From Myxococcaceae bacterium (GTDB lineage: Bacteria > Myxococcota > Myxococcia > Myxococcales > Myxococcaceae), in NCBI GenBank assembly GCA_017881345.1, contig JADGQZ010000029.1, positions 1 through 36,295 on the forward strand: DNA of 36,295 bases, written 5' to 3'. The notes beneath the pieces are model-generated. The model saw nothing but the letters and a program-made list of their open reading frames with translations. It ran no database searches and had not been told where the DNA came from. The position numbers and the translations under genes are program-made. This document shows, in pieces, positions 1 through 8,142 of the stretch. Positions within the stretch are counted from its first letter, which is position 1; each line of letters opens with the position of its first letter.

Positions 1-3000
1 ACGCACCAGCACCACGCCCACGTAGACGTCCGGGATGCCCGTCTCGCCGACCGGGACCTCGAGGGTGGTGGCGGCTCCCTTGAGCTTCACGTGGCGGGCG
101 AGGCTGACCCCCTCTCGCTCCACGGTGAGCACCGCCTCGGCCGAGGGAAACGGGCTCTTCACCAGCACCCGCGCGGTCTCGCCCACGTCGTAGACCGCCT
201 TGTCGGTCACCAGATCGATGCGGTCCGAGTCGTTGCGCTGCCACGAGACCCAGCCGTCGCCCACCACGTAGAGCGCGCTGCGGGTGGTCTGCTTCCGCTT
301 CTGGGCGTCCACGACCTCCGCCTGAACGACGTGGAGACCCGGCGCCTTCGGGGTGAAGCTGCAGGCTCCGGGGACCTGCTCGACCTTGACCGTGCAGCTG
401 GCCACCGGCTCCTCGACCGGCTCGCTGAGGGTCTCCCACCGGTCACCGCCGGTCTTCTTCCGCACGAACTTCCAGTCGCGCCGGAACACGCTGACCTGCA
501 CCTCTCCCTTCTGGCGCTTGCCATCGGGAGAGACCGCGACCGCCTCGAGCGACACCGGCTTGCCGACCTCGGCGAAGCCCTCGACGTTGCGCTGCCGGAT
601 GCCGGCGTAGAGCGCGGCCGGATGCACGTGCACCACGGCCCGGTTGGCGATGCGTTGCCGGTTGACGTCCGCCACCTCGGCCTCGAGCGTGACGACCGAG
701 GAGCGTCCGCCCGGCGTCTCGACCTGGCCGGCGTCGATCTCGAAGACCCCCTGGGCGTCGGTCTTGCCCTCCCCCGCGCCGATCACCTCGGTGGTCGAGC
801 CCGGCCGGTCATCGCTCCACTCCCAGGTGTTGATGCCGAAGGCGAAGCCGGGGTTGTCGGGCGGCTGGTAGTCATCGGTGGCGCGGGTGGCGGTCCAGCG
901 CACCGTGGCGCCGGGCATCGCCCCACCGAAGAGGTAGCGGGCCACCACCCGGCCCTGGAGCTTCTGGCCGCTCAGTGCCTCGGGGGACGCGGTGGTGACA
1001 TCCACCTTGAACTGCGGCGGACGGTACTCCTCGACCCGGAACGTCGCGCTGGTGGAGATGCCGCCCGACGAGACGTCCGCGCTCGCCCGGAGCTGGTACG
1101 TGCCCAGCGGCGCGCCGGCATCGATCGGAACCTCGGCGGAGAAGGTGCCAAAGTCGCTGAGCGGGATGCTCCGGGACCAGATCGTCTTGCCCCGTGAATC
1201 CAGGACCGAGACGTCGGCCTTGGTTCCCTTGCCGGGGGTGGTGACCACGCCGAGGCGCCGGTACCGGAGCATGCCCTTGATGTCGACGGTATCGCCCGGC
1301 CGGTAGATGCCACGCTCGGCGACCGCGAAGCCCATCGACTGCGGCTGCTTGCCGTCCCACGCGCCCTCGACGCCGAATGCCCACGGCCCGAAGCCGCCCG
1401 ACCAGTCCGCGAGGGTGACGCCGGTGTCTCCGTCGAGCGACGCGGCGACGAGCGCGAAGGGCGGCCCCCCGTCGTGGTCCCGACCTCTCCGTCCACCGCT
1501 CTTGCCGGGTCCGACGACGGACGCGAGGCCGGGCACGTGCGCCAGCCCGTCGCCATCGGTCTTCCCCTGCCACTTCACCGCGCCGTCGCCGTCGTAGAGC
1601 GACAGCGCCGCGCCCGGGACCACCGTGCCGTCGGACACGCGGGTGACCCACACGATGCCCGACGTCGCCCCGAGCTTGGTGTGCACGGCCAGGTCGGTGA
1701 TCTGCCCGGTGACGCGCTGGGTCCGCTGCCAGCCCCGGTGCGGGTCGATCTCCGGCGCGGTGGTGACCAGGTGGAAGAGGCCGGTGCCCTTGCCCGCGAG
1801 GAGCTCGCGCACCTTCACCGGACGGGTGCCCGGGAGGTTGTGCGTGCCGTCGAGCGCAATCTGGCTGGTGATCGGCTGCCCGGCGGGGACGGTCTGGGCG
1901 TTGCGGCGGCCACCGAGGAAGCGCGCCATCTCCGCCGGCCCGAGCGGCCAGAGCTGCGCGTCGAGCTCGGTGACGTTGGTGAATCGAACGGGAAGGTCGC
2001 CGTCTCCCTTCGCCTCGAGCAGGGCGACGTCGGGCCCGAGCTCGTATTCGGGCTTCAGGTCGTCGGTGCGGGCCTGTCCCTGGGCGGCCGGCGCGGTCTG
2101 CCCGAAGACGTCCTTCACCCCCGAGGCGATGGTGAAGACGTAGGTCGTGCCGGGGCGGAAGCTCCCGGGGACGGTGGTGTAGGGGTTGTGCCGGTTCCCG
2201 TAGGGCTCCTGGGACTCCGCGCGGTCCCAGTCGATCTGCACCGCTGGCTGGACCTTGAGGTGGGCCTTCAGCGAGGCCACGTCGAGCGGGTTGGTGCTCT
2301 CGATCACCAGCGGACCGTAGGGACACGCGTAGCCGCCGAGGCAGGCCTGCACGCCTTCGATCCGGGCCGGCCCGTAGGTGTGGTACCCGAGACGGACCTC
2401 CTGCTCCAGGGTGAGCGGGCCCTCCTTCGCCCGGAGCGAGGGAGCGATGACCAGCTCCACCGCCGTGGCCAGGGGGAGCGGCCGGTCGATCTTGACCGTG
2501 ACCGCGGTGCGCCGGCTCGCGATGAGGTCGCGGCCCGGGCGCTCGACCGACTCGGGCGCCGGGCCCGCGGGCTTCGCCGAGACCGTCACCGGCCACGTCG
2601 TGCCTTCCGGACCGACGCGGAGCGAGATGGCCTTCTCCGGCTCGACCACCGCCTGGTTGAAGACGAGGACGATGTCCTGGCTCGGCCTGAGCCACCGCGA
2701 GCCGCCGGCCGGAGCGGCCGACTCGAGCCGGGGCCCCGGCGTGTCGAAGGACCAGCTGTAGCCCTCCTTGAGCGTCGATCCGTCCACACCCTTCAGGCCC
2801 GGCGGCACGGTGACGGTGAACCGGGTGGCGAACGGCAGGGGTGTCTTCGGGACGAACTCCACGCTGGCCGAGCCGATCCATCGCCACTCGCCGTCGACCG
2901 CAGTGCTGAGGGAGGGCGGAGGGGCGAGCGCCTTCTGCTCGTCGATCGACATCAGCGCGACCACCGGCCGCGAGAAGGTGATGGTGGGGCGTGCGTCCGC

Positions 3001-3198
3001 GCCGACCACCTCGTGCGGCCGGGCGGCCACGACGGTGAGTAAACCTGGTGGCAGCGCCTCCCTCGCGATGTCGAGCGCGGGGGGCGCCGGCAGGGGCTGC
3101 AGCGTCTGGTCCGAGCCCGACGGTTTGCCCTTGCAGGCGGTGAGCGCGGCCGCAGCGAGCACGACGGCGCAGACGAGACGGGTCGATCCAGCCCTCAC
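1..3198 (-). CDS. Alpha-2-macroglobulin family lipoprotein (N-terminal 1066 residues; runs off the window)
   Basis: This is the open minus-strand frame that the ORF track misses because no stop lies inside the window. It starts at GTG 3198, behind a GGGGGAGGACG ribosome site. The leader ends in a lipobox, LTAC, with Cys22 as the predicted lipidated residue and Lys at +2, so an envelope-anchored lipoprotein is likely. The middle reads as repeated macroglobulin beta domains, including ERGIYRPGDTV near residue 620 and DKAVYDVGETARVLVKSPF near residue 1010, both typical of bacterial alpha-2-macroglobulins. Family members usually reach 1500-2000 residues, and the CxEQ thioester, if present, would lie beyond base 1. 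The known family role is trapping attacking proteases in the periplasm. The usual PBP1C partner gene is not in the window. The family call is firm; the trapping role is inferred. Confidence 0.9.
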   Translation of the reverse strand, partial: MRAGSTRLVCAVVLAAAALTACKGKPSGSDQTLQPLPAPPALDIAREALPPGLLTVVAARPHEVVGADARPTITFSRPVVALMSIDEQKALAPPPSLSTAVDGEWRWIGSASVEFVPKTPLPFATRFTVTVPPGLKGVDGSTLKEGYSWSFDTPGPRLESAAPAGGSRWLRPSQDIVLVFNQAVVEPEKAISLRVGPEGTTWPVTVSAKPAGPAPESVERPGRDLIASRRTAVTVKIDRPLPLATAVELVIAPSLRAKEGPLTLEQEVRLGYHTYGPARIEGVQACLGGYACPYGPLVIESTNPLDVASLKAHLKVQPAVQIDWDRAESQEPYGNRHNPYTTVPGSFRPGTTYVFTIASGVKDVFGQTAPAAQGQARTDDLKPEYELGPDVALLEAKGDGDLPVRFTNVTELDAQLWPLGPAEMARFLGGRRNAQTVPAGQPITSQIALDGTHNLPGTRPVKVRELLAGKGTGLFHLVTTAPEIDPHRGWQRTQRVTGQITDLAVHTKLGATSGIVWVTRVSDGTVVPGAALSLYDGDGAVKWQGKTDGDGLAHVPGLASVVGPGKSGGRRGRDHDGGPPFALVAASLDGDTGVTLADWSGGFGPWAFGVEGAWDGKQPQSMGFAVAERGIYRPGDTVDIKGMLRYRRLGVVTTPGKGTKADVSVLDSRGKTIWSRSIPLSDFGTFSAEVPIDAGAPLGTYQLRASADVSSGGISTSATFRVEEYRPPQFKVDVTTASPEALSGQKLQGRVVARYLFGGAMPGATVRWTATRATDDYQPPDNPGFAFGINTWEWSDDRPGSTTEVIGAGEGKTDAQGVFEIDAGQVETPGGRSSVVTLEAEVADVNRQRIANRAVVHVHPAALYAGIRQRNVEGFAEVGKPVSLEAVAVSPDGKRQKGEVQVSVFRRDWKFVRKKTGGDRWETLSEPVEEPVASCTVKVEQVPGACSFTPKAPGLHVVQAEVVDAQKRKQTTRSALYVVGDGWVSWQRNDSDRIDLVTDKAVYDVGETARVLVKSPFPSAEAVLTVEREGVSLARHVKLKGAATTLEVPVGETGIPDVYVGVVLVR

Positions 3199-3303
3199 GG
3201 TGTGGCGTCCTCCCCCGGGAAGCCCCGCAGCTTGCGGTGCCCCGGGCCTATTCTGCTCTCTGGCGAGCGCGCCCGGGTCGACGAAGAGCTCCCGGGAGTC
3301 CCG

Positions 3304-3330
3304 GGCCCGAGGCGGTGCAGCCGCCGGGCC
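3304..3330 (-). terminator. GC-rich stem-loop after the TMEM175-like gene
   Basis: GGCCC-GA-GGCGG-tgcag-CCGCC-GGGCC forms two 5-bp stems separated by a GA bulge. It lies seven bases past the stop of the minus-strand channel gene. There is no clear U-tract, so it may be a terminator or an mRNA 3'-end stabiliser. The rest of 3199-3336 shows no gene. Confidence 0.35.
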
Positions 3331-3336
3331 AGCCGC

Positions 3337-3915
3337 TCAGCGGGAGCGGAGGACCGACTCGATGCGCCGGTCGGGGATGAGCCACGCGAGGGCCACGCCG
3401 GCGTAGACCAGGTCGGCGAGCCACGGGTGGACGAAGGCCAGCCCGATGCCCACGGCGTAGGCCACCGGCGAGAGCTTGTCCTTGTGCGCTCGCCCCACCG
3501 CCCGGGCAAGCTCGGAACGCGGTCCCTCGTGGGCGATGATCGCCCGCTCGAGGACGACGTACGCCAGCCCCGCCAGGAGCAGCACCACCCCGTAGAGCGC
3601 CGCCGGCCAGGGAGCCCGCGGGTTGTCCCCCACCCAGGCGGTCACCACCGGGACCAGGGAGAGGCAGAAGAGGAGCGCCAGGTTCGCCCACATCACCCTG
3701 CCGTCGATCTCGTGCGTCGCGTGGAGCAGGTGGTGGTGGTTGTTCCAGTAGATGCCGACGTAGACGAAGCTCAGGACGTAGCTGAGGAAGAGCGGGACCA
3801 TCGGCCGGAGAGCGTGGAGGTCGCCGCCGTGCGGCACCTTCAGCTCGAGCACCATGATGGTGATGACGATGGCGAGCACGCCGTCGCTGAAGGCCTCCAG
3901 CCGTCCAGTCTTCAT
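3337..3915 (-). CDS. TMEM175-like (DUF1211) integral membrane potassium channel
   Basis: The protein has 192 residues from ATG 3915; the track's longer N-terminus is a shadow read through lutC. The opening MKTGRLEAFSDGVLAIVITIMVLEL contains the RxxxFSD signature (Arg5, Phe9-Asp11) of the TMEM175 family, whose bacterial members are K+-selective channels with six helices per subunit. Several hydrophobic segments follow, with a His-rich WNNHHHLLHATHE stretch near residues 57-69 that is also typical of the family. The gene begins 13 bases after the lutC stop on the same strand, so it is probably co-transcribed with lutB-lutC. A link between K+ flux and lactate oxidation is only inferred from position. 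Confidence 0.85.
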   Translation of the reverse strand: MKTGRLEAFSDGVLAIVITIMVLELKVPHGGDLHALRPMVPLFLSYVLSFVYVGIYWNNHHHLLHATHEIDGRVMWANLALLFCLSLVPVVTAWVGDNPRAPWPAALYGVVLLLAGLAYVVLERAIIAHEGPRSELARAVGRAHKDKLSPVAYAVGIGLAFVHPWLADLVYAGVALAWLIPDRRIESVLRSR

Positions 3916-3928
3916 CGCCCCCCGGGCT

Positions 3929-4525
3929 TTAGCCGACCAGGATGACGGTCGTCGACCGGGCACCGTGCGCACCGATGACCAGCGCCTGCTCGATGTCGGC
4001 CGTCTTGGAGGGCCCGGAGATGAAGATGCCGAAGCCGGGCGCGCCCAGGCGCAGCCGCCCGTAGGCGTCGTGGAGCGTGTGGACCAGCTCCTTGCCCGGG
4101 ACGACGAGGACCAGGTGCTGGGTGACGAAGAGCACCGCCCGCCGCTCGCGGAGCACCGCATCGGTCAGCCAGACCGCGCCGTTCTCGGCCACGCCGAACT
4201 CACCGGGCACCACGGCCAGGTCCACGCCCGCGAACCCGTGCGGATCGGCGACCGCGTCGATGGAGAGGTTTCCCGGAAGCACCTCTGGCACCAGCGAGAC
4301 GATCTGCCTGGCCTCCCGCGCAACCGGGAGCGCGCGGACCGCGGCAGCCGCCTCCAGGAGCCCGGCGACTCGGACGCACACGCCGCCCACGTCGGTGACG
4401 CTCTGGGCGAACTTGCCCGCGAGGTCCTCGAACCGCACCGGCGAGGAGGCCACGTCGGGCAACGCGACCGGCGGAGGCTTCGCCTGCCGGAGGCGCTCCA
4501 GCATCTTCTCGCGGCTAGCTCGCAC
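3929..4525 (-). CDS. lutC: Lactate utilization protein C (LUD domain)
   Basis: The protein has 198 residues and spans the LUD domain (LutC/YkgG family). Typical stretches are DLAVVPGEFGVAENGAVWLTDAVLRERRAVLFVTQHLVLVV and, near the C-terminus, GFGIFISGPSKTADIEQALVIGAHGARS. LutC is the small subunit of the LutABC iron-sulfur system that oxidises L-lactate to pyruvate in the cytoplasm or at the membrane. The start ATG at 4525 lies inside the end of lutB (11-base overlap), which supports translational coupling. The length fits the family (about 200-240 residues). The family call is strong; the substrate is inferred from the presence of all three lut genes. Confidence 0.92.
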   Translation of the reverse strand: MRASREKMLERLRQAKPPPVALPDVASSPVRFEDLAGKFAQSVTDVGGVCVRVAGLLEAAAAVRALPVAREARQIVSLVPEVLPGNLSIDAVADPHGFAGVDLAVVPGEFGVAENGAVWLTDAVLRERRAVLFVTQHLVLVVPGKELVHTLHDAYGRLRLGAPGFGIFISGPSKTADIEQALVIGAHGARSTTVILVG

Positions 4526-5882
4526 GGCGGCTCCTCCACTCCTCTCGGAAGCTCCGCGCCGGGAGCGGGGGAAGGTCCCGCTCCTGTCCCCAGCCGCCGG
4601 ACATCCTGCGCAGCAGCCCCGCGGGCATGAGCCGCCCGAAGAAGCGCACCATCCACCCCGCCAGGCGATAGAGCCGCGGGCGCTGGAACACCCAGCTGGC
4701 GATCGCGACCCCGCGGCGCTTGCCGGCCGGGGTTAGGCCCCGGGCGTCGAGCTCGCGTCTCCAGGCGAGGAGCTGGCTGTGCAGGTCGATCTTCACCGGG
4801 CACACGTCGCTGCACGAGCCGCAGAGGCTCGAGGCGAACGGGAGCGCGACGTTCCGCTCGGCGTCCGCCGCGGGCGAGAGCACCGAGCCGATGGGCCCGG
4901 GCACCGTCGTGCCGTAGCTGTGACCGCCGCTGCGCCGGTACACCGGGCAGGTGTTCATGCAGGCCCCGCAGCGGATGCAGCACAGCGCGCGGCGGTGCGT
5001 CTCGCTCGCCAGCAGGTTGCTCCGGCCGTTGTCCACCAGCACGAGGTGCAGCTCGCCACCCGGCCGCGGCCCGTGGAAGTGCGAGGTGTACGTGGTGATG
5101 GGCTGGCCGGTGCCGCTCCGGGCGAGGAGCCGGAGGAAGACGGCGAGGTCCGCCGCCCGCGGGATGAGCTTCTCCACCCCCATCGAGGCGATGTGGATGG
5201 GTGGGAGCGCCACCCCGAGGTCGGCGTTGCCCTCGTTGGTGCACACCACGAAGCCGCCGGTCTCGGCGATGGCGAAGTTCACCCCGGTGAGCCCGGCCTG
5301 ACCGGCGAGGAACTTCTCGCGCAGGTGCTGCCGGGCGGCCTCGGTCAGCTGCTTGGGGTCGGAGAGGCCCGCCGGCGTGTGGAGCGTGCGGTGGAAGAGC
5401 TCACCGATCTCCTCGCGCTTGCGGTGGATGGCCGGCATGACGATGTGGCTCGGCGGCTCCTTGCCGAGCTGGACGATGCGCTCGCCGAGGTCGGTATCGA
5501 CGACCTCGATGCCCGCTTCCTCCAGGACGCCGTTGAGGTGGCACTCCTCGGTGAGCATCGACTTGCTCTTCACCAGCCGGGTGACGCCGCGGTCCCGGAG
5601 CAGGCCGAGGACGATGGCGTTGTGCTCGGCGGCGTCGGCCGCCCAGTGCACCTGTGCGCCGAGGGCGAGGGCCTTGCGCTCGAACTCCTCGAGGTAGTCG
5701 GCAAGCCGCGAGAGGGTGTGGAGCTTGATGCGCGAGGCGGCGTCGCGGAGGGCCTCCCAGTCGGGCACGACCGAGGCGGCGCGGTCGCGCTTGGTCCGCA
5801 TGTTCCAGACCGCGGCGTCGTGCCAGTGGAGGCGCGCCTCGTCCCGGACCAGCGTGAGGGCGGCGCGGGCGTGGGCGTTCAT
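4515..5882 (-). CDS. lutB: Lactate utilization iron-sulfur protein B
   Basis: The protein has 455 residues. The N-terminal two thirds is a LUD domain (KSKSMLTEECHLN near residue 105, AETGGFVVCTNEGNADLGVALPPIHIA near residues 206-232). A bacterioferredoxin-like module follows with two [4Fe-4S] Cys sets: Cys302/305/308 with Cys312 (CIRCGACMNTCPVY) and Cys354/357/361 (CGSCSDVCPVKI). The basic C-terminal tail (LutB C-terminal domain) is also present. In Bacillus, LutABC oxidises L-lactate and passes electrons onward; LutB is the electron-transfer subunit. The start ATG 5882 has only a weak ribosome site. lutC overlaps its end. It is separated from lutA by a small plus-strand ORF, so lutB-lutC may have its own promoter in 5883-5980. 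Confidence 0.95.
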   Translation of the reverse strand: MNAHARAALTLVRDEARLHWHDAAVWNMRTKRDRAASVVPDWEALRDAASRIKLHTLSRLADYLEEFERKALALGAQVHWAADAAEHNAIVLGLLRDRGVTRLVKSKSMLTEECHLNGVLEEAGIEVVDTDLGERIVQLGKEPPSHIVMPAIHRKREEIGELFHRTLHTPAGLSDPKQLTEAARQHLREKFLAGQAGLTGVNFAIAETGGFVVCTNEGNADLGVALPPIHIASMGVEKLIPRAADLAVFLRLLARSGTGQPITTYTSHFHGPRPGGELHLVLVDNGRSNLLASETHRRALCCIRCGACMNTCPVYRRSGGHSYGTTVPGPIGSVLSPAADAERNVALPFASSLCGSCSDVCPVKIDLHSQLLAWRRELDARGLTPAGKRRGVAIASWVFQRPRLYRLAGWMVRFFGRLMPAGLLRRMSGGWGQERDLPPLPARSFREEWRSRRAS

Positions 5883-5959
5883 GGTGCGGGGACTTCAGCC
5901 GAGTGCCTCCCCGGGCGCAACCGCGCCGTGGCGGCCGGCGTGGAGCGCCGGGTCGTGCC

Positions 5960-5965
5960 TATCCT
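5960..5965 (+). promoter_or_regulatory. Candidate -10 element of the small Cys-rich ORF
   Basis: TATCCT sits in the context GTGCCTATCCT, 15 bases before GTG 5981. The same GTGCCTA context precedes the exported nuclease gene at 19908. There is no convincing -35 box. This is a visual match only. Confidence 0.3.
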
Positions 5966-5980
5966 CCGGCCGCACGCCCC

Positions 5981-6211
5981 GTGAGCCGGAACTCCCGCAT
6001 TGCCCTGGTCGCCGCCCTGCTGATCGTCACGGTGCTCGTGGTCGCGACCCTCATGGCCGAGCCGCTGGTACACCCCTGCCCGGGCGACATCGAGCAGTGC
6101 GGACGGATCTGCGCCGGCCAGACGCTCGCCCCGCTCCCCTGGCGCTGTCACCGGGCGACTGACTGCCAGTGCCCGAAGGCCCTGCCCTGGCCTCACCGCC
6201 GGCCGCGGTAG
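5981..6211 (+). CDS. Small membrane-anchored or secreted Cys-rich protein, unknown function
   Basis: The ORF encodes 76 residues from GTG 5981; the track's upstream extension (26 Arg/Pro-rich residues) looks non-coding. The N-terminus VSRNSRIALVAALLIVTVLVVATLMAEP is a basic segment followed by one hydrophobic helix, like a signal anchor. The rest carries six cysteines (HPCPGDIEQCGRICAGQ, WRCHRATDCQCPKA), which could form disulfides outside the membrane or bind metal. I do not recognise a family. It lies on plus between lutA and lutB, divergent from lutB and converging on lutA, whose stop is 20 bases away. It could be spurious, but the signal-like start and Cys clustering favour a real gene. 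Confidence 0.5.
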   Translation: MSRNSRIALVAALLIVTVLVVATLMAEPLVHPCPGDIEQCGRICAGQTLAPLPWRCHRATDCQCPKALPWPHRRPR

Positions 6212-6230
6212 GCTCCCCGGCGCTCTGCGC

Positions 6231-7001
6231 TCAGACCGGCGCGGGCACGGCAGCGCCGGACATCGCCGCGTCGAACACCTGGGCCACGTGGAGGAACTGC
6301 AGCGGCGAGCGACCCCGGCGAGCGACTCCCTCCAGGTGCATCAGGCACGACATGTCCACCGCGGTCACCACGTCGGCGCCGGCACGCGCATGGTCGGCGA
6401 CCCGGTCCCGGCCCATCGCTCCAGACACCGCCGCCTCGTCCAGCGAGAAGAGCCCGCCGAAGCCGCAGCACTCGTCGGGGCGCGCCAGCTCCACCAGCTG
6501 GATGCCGCCCAGCGAGCTGACCAGCGCGCGCACCTTGTTCCACGGCTCCACCATCCGCTCGCTGCCCGTGCCAAGCCGGAGATCCCGCAGTCCATGGCAG
6601 CTCTGGTGGATGCCCACCTTGCGTGGATAGACCCCCTCGATGCGGCGGACGCCGAGCACGTCGATGATGAACTCGCAGAGCTCGTAGGTCCTCCCGGCAA
6701 CCGTCTCCACCCGCGGATCGTTCGGGAGCACGTCGTGGTAGTGGTGCCGGACCATCGCAGTGCAGCTCCCCGACGGGCAGACGACCTGCTGGTACCGCTC
6801 GAAGACGTCCAGGTGGTGGCTCGCCAGGGGCGCCGCCGCCTTCGTGGCACCGGCGTTGGCCATGGGCTGGCCGCAGCAGGTCTGGGCCTCCGGGTACTCG
6901 ACCTTCACCCCGAGCCGCTCCAGCACCCGCGCCGTGGCGAGGCCCACCGCCGGGTAGAGCTGGTCCACGTAGCAGGGGATGAAGAGGGCCACCGGGTCCA
7001 T
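6231..7001 (-). CDS. lutA: Lactate utilization protein A (cysteine-rich CCG-domain protein)
   Basis: The protein has 256 residues from ATG 7001 (MDPVALFIPCYVDQLYP); a GGGAGAG ribosome site precedes it, so the track's 54-residue extension is rejected. Two CCG-type cysteine-rich domains are visible: Cys10 with EAQTCCGQPMANAG and VCPSGSCTAM in the first half, and HQSCHGLRDL with PDECCGFGGLFSL and DMSCLMHLEG in the second. This architecture is shared with GlpC, HdrB and LutA. LutA is the third component of the LutABC lactate oxidation system, so the locus has all three genes. It is transcribed in the same direction as lutB-lutC but separated from them by a plus-strand ORF. The upstream 7002-7081 gap is shared with a divergent outer-membrane protein gene. 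Confidence 0.93.
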   Translation of the reverse strand: MDPVALFIPCYVDQLYPAVGLATARVLERLGVKVEYPEAQTCCGQPMANAGATKAAAPLASHHLDVFERYQQVVCPSGSCTAMVRHHYHDVLPNDPRVETVAGRTYELCEFIIDVLGVRRIEGVYPRKVGIHQSCHGLRDLRLGTGSERMVEPWNKVRALVSSLGGIQLVELARPDECCGFGGLFSLDEAAVSGAMGRDRVADHARAGADVVTAVDMSCLMHLEGVARRGRSPLQFLHVAQVFDAAMSGAAVPAPV

Positions 7002-7081
7002 CGTCCGACTCTCCCGCGCCGCGGCCCTGGGCACAACGTTCAGATTGCCGGGGATCCCCCGAGCGGGCAGGCTGCGTGCCC

Positions 7082-7684
7082 ATGCGAGCGAACGCCCCGG
7101 CAACACTGTCCGCAGCGCTGTGCCTCCTGGCGCCGGTCGCGTTCGGCCAGTCCGAGCCGCCACCTGGACCGCCTCCGGAGTACGGGACCTCGCAGGCTCC
7201 GGTGTATCTCCCGCCGCCGCAGTACGCGCCGCCCCCGGAGCCGAGCCTGGTCCGCCAGATGTCGGTGGGACCGCGCCTGATCATCGCCCCGGGCGTGTTC
7301 ATCCCGTCCTCGGGCAGCACGGGCTTCACGCTGGGTGTGGTCGGCGGCTACGGGATCGATCTGGGCCCGGTCATCGTGACGCCGGGGCTGATGTTCCAGG
7401 GGAGCTGGAGCTCCGACTGGACCGTCTACTCCGGCCTGGGCGGCGCGCGGCTCACCTTCCCGTTCGGGAACTTCGGTCCGTTCATCGAGGGGGCGCTGGG
7501 CTACGGCAACGTCAGCGGGCCCCTGGGCTACTCGAAGGGAGGCCTGGAGATCCGAGTGGGTGGCGGGTTCATCTTCTTCTTCAGCCGCTCCTTCGCCCTC
7601 GGTCTGACGGTGGACTACGACACCATCACCGACACGCCGTACCACACCTGGATCATCGCCCCGACGATCCTGCTCTCGTTCTAG
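7082..7684 (+). CDS. Outer-membrane beta-barrel protein with Pro-rich N-terminal linker
   Basis: The protein has about 200 residues. ATG 7082 gives a clean signal peptide (MRANAPATLSAALCLLAPVAFGQS); the in-frame GTG at 7076 is an alternative start. After cleavage there is a Pro/Tyr-rich linker (PPPGPPPEYG, YLPPPQYAPPPEPS). The body is about eight alternating hydrophobic, Gly/aromatic-rich strands (GFTLGVVGGYGIDLGPVIVTPGLMFQG, YSGLGGARLTFPFGNFGPFIEGALGYG), ending in ILLSF with the C-terminal Phe typical of outer-membrane barrels. This resembles small OmpA/OmpW-like barrels of myxobacteria, but I cannot name a specific family or substrate. It is divergent from lutA, and its stop codon abuts the stop codon of ndk with no base between. 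Confidence 0.8.
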   Translation: MRANAPATLSAALCLLAPVAFGQSEPPPGPPPEYGTSQAPVYLPPPQYAPPPEPSLVRQMSVGPRLIIAPGVFIPSSGSTGFTLGVVGGYGIDLGPVIVTPGLMFQGSWSSDWTVYSGLGGARLTFPFGNFGPFIEGALGYGNVSGPLGYSKGGLEIRVGGGFIFFFSRSFALGLTVDYDTITDTPYHTWIIAPTILLSF

Positions 7685-8122
7685 CTACCGTTTCGACGGG
7701 TAGGGGCTGACTTCCGTCTCCCGGAAGAAGTAGCCGATCTCGGTCTTCGCGTTCTCGACGCTGTCGGAGCCGTGCACGGTGTTCTTCTCCACGTCGGTGG
7801 CGAAATCCTTCCGGATCGTTCCCGGCGCGGCGTTGGCCGGGTTGGTCGCGCCCATGATCTCGCGGTTCCGGGCGATGGCGTTCTCTCCCTCCAGCACCAT
7901 CAGCACCACCGGTCCCGAGGTCATGAAGGTGACCAGGTCCTTGAAGAAGGGCCGCGCCTTGTGGACGGCGTAGAACCCCTCGGCGTCCCGCTGCGAGAGG
8001 TGCTGCATCCGCACCGCGACGGGCTTCAGCCCCGCATCCTCGAAGCGGGTGATGATCTTCCCGATGATGCCCTTCTCCAGTCCGTCGGGCTTGATGATGG
8101 AGAGCGTGCGCTCAGTGGCCAT
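7685..8122 (-). CDS. ndk: Nucleoside diphosphate kinase
   Basis: The protein has 145 residues from ATG 8122 ([24 protein letters not shown]); the track's longer start reads through sucD. The hallmark motifs are present: the nucleotide-binding start [27 protein letters not shown], and the phosphohistidine loop NTVHGSDS with His117. The enzyme exchanges the terminal phosphate between NTPs and NDPs. It follows sucD by 20 bases on the same strand, a useful pairing because NDK can interconvert the GTP or ATP made by succinyl-CoA synthetase. The ribosome site is GAAGGA, somewhat far from the ATG. The length is normal for the family. Confidence 0.98.
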   Translation of the reverse strand: MATERTLSIIKPDGLEKGIIGKIITRFEDAGLKPVAVRMQHLSQRDAEGFYAVHKARPFFKDLVTFMTSGPVVLMVLEGENAIARNREIMGATNPANAAPGTIRKDFATDVEKNTVHGSDSVENAKTEIGYFFRETEVSPYPSKR

Positions 8123-8142
8123 GTCGTTGTCGTTCCTTCGGT

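Noticed and set aside
872-2887. 671-residue minus-strand ORF
   Set aside because: It is a +1 shadow of the alpha-2-macroglobulin frame; it is His/Arg/Gly-rich without domain sense, while the true frame reads macroglobulin motifs throughout.
3202-3945. Plus-strand ORF over the TMEM175-like gene, with CCTATTCT upstream looking like a -10
   Set aside because: The encoded sequence is charged low-complexity (HHPVERRRPGSP) with no family, and the minus frame is a clear TMEM175 protein; the -10 match is likely chance.
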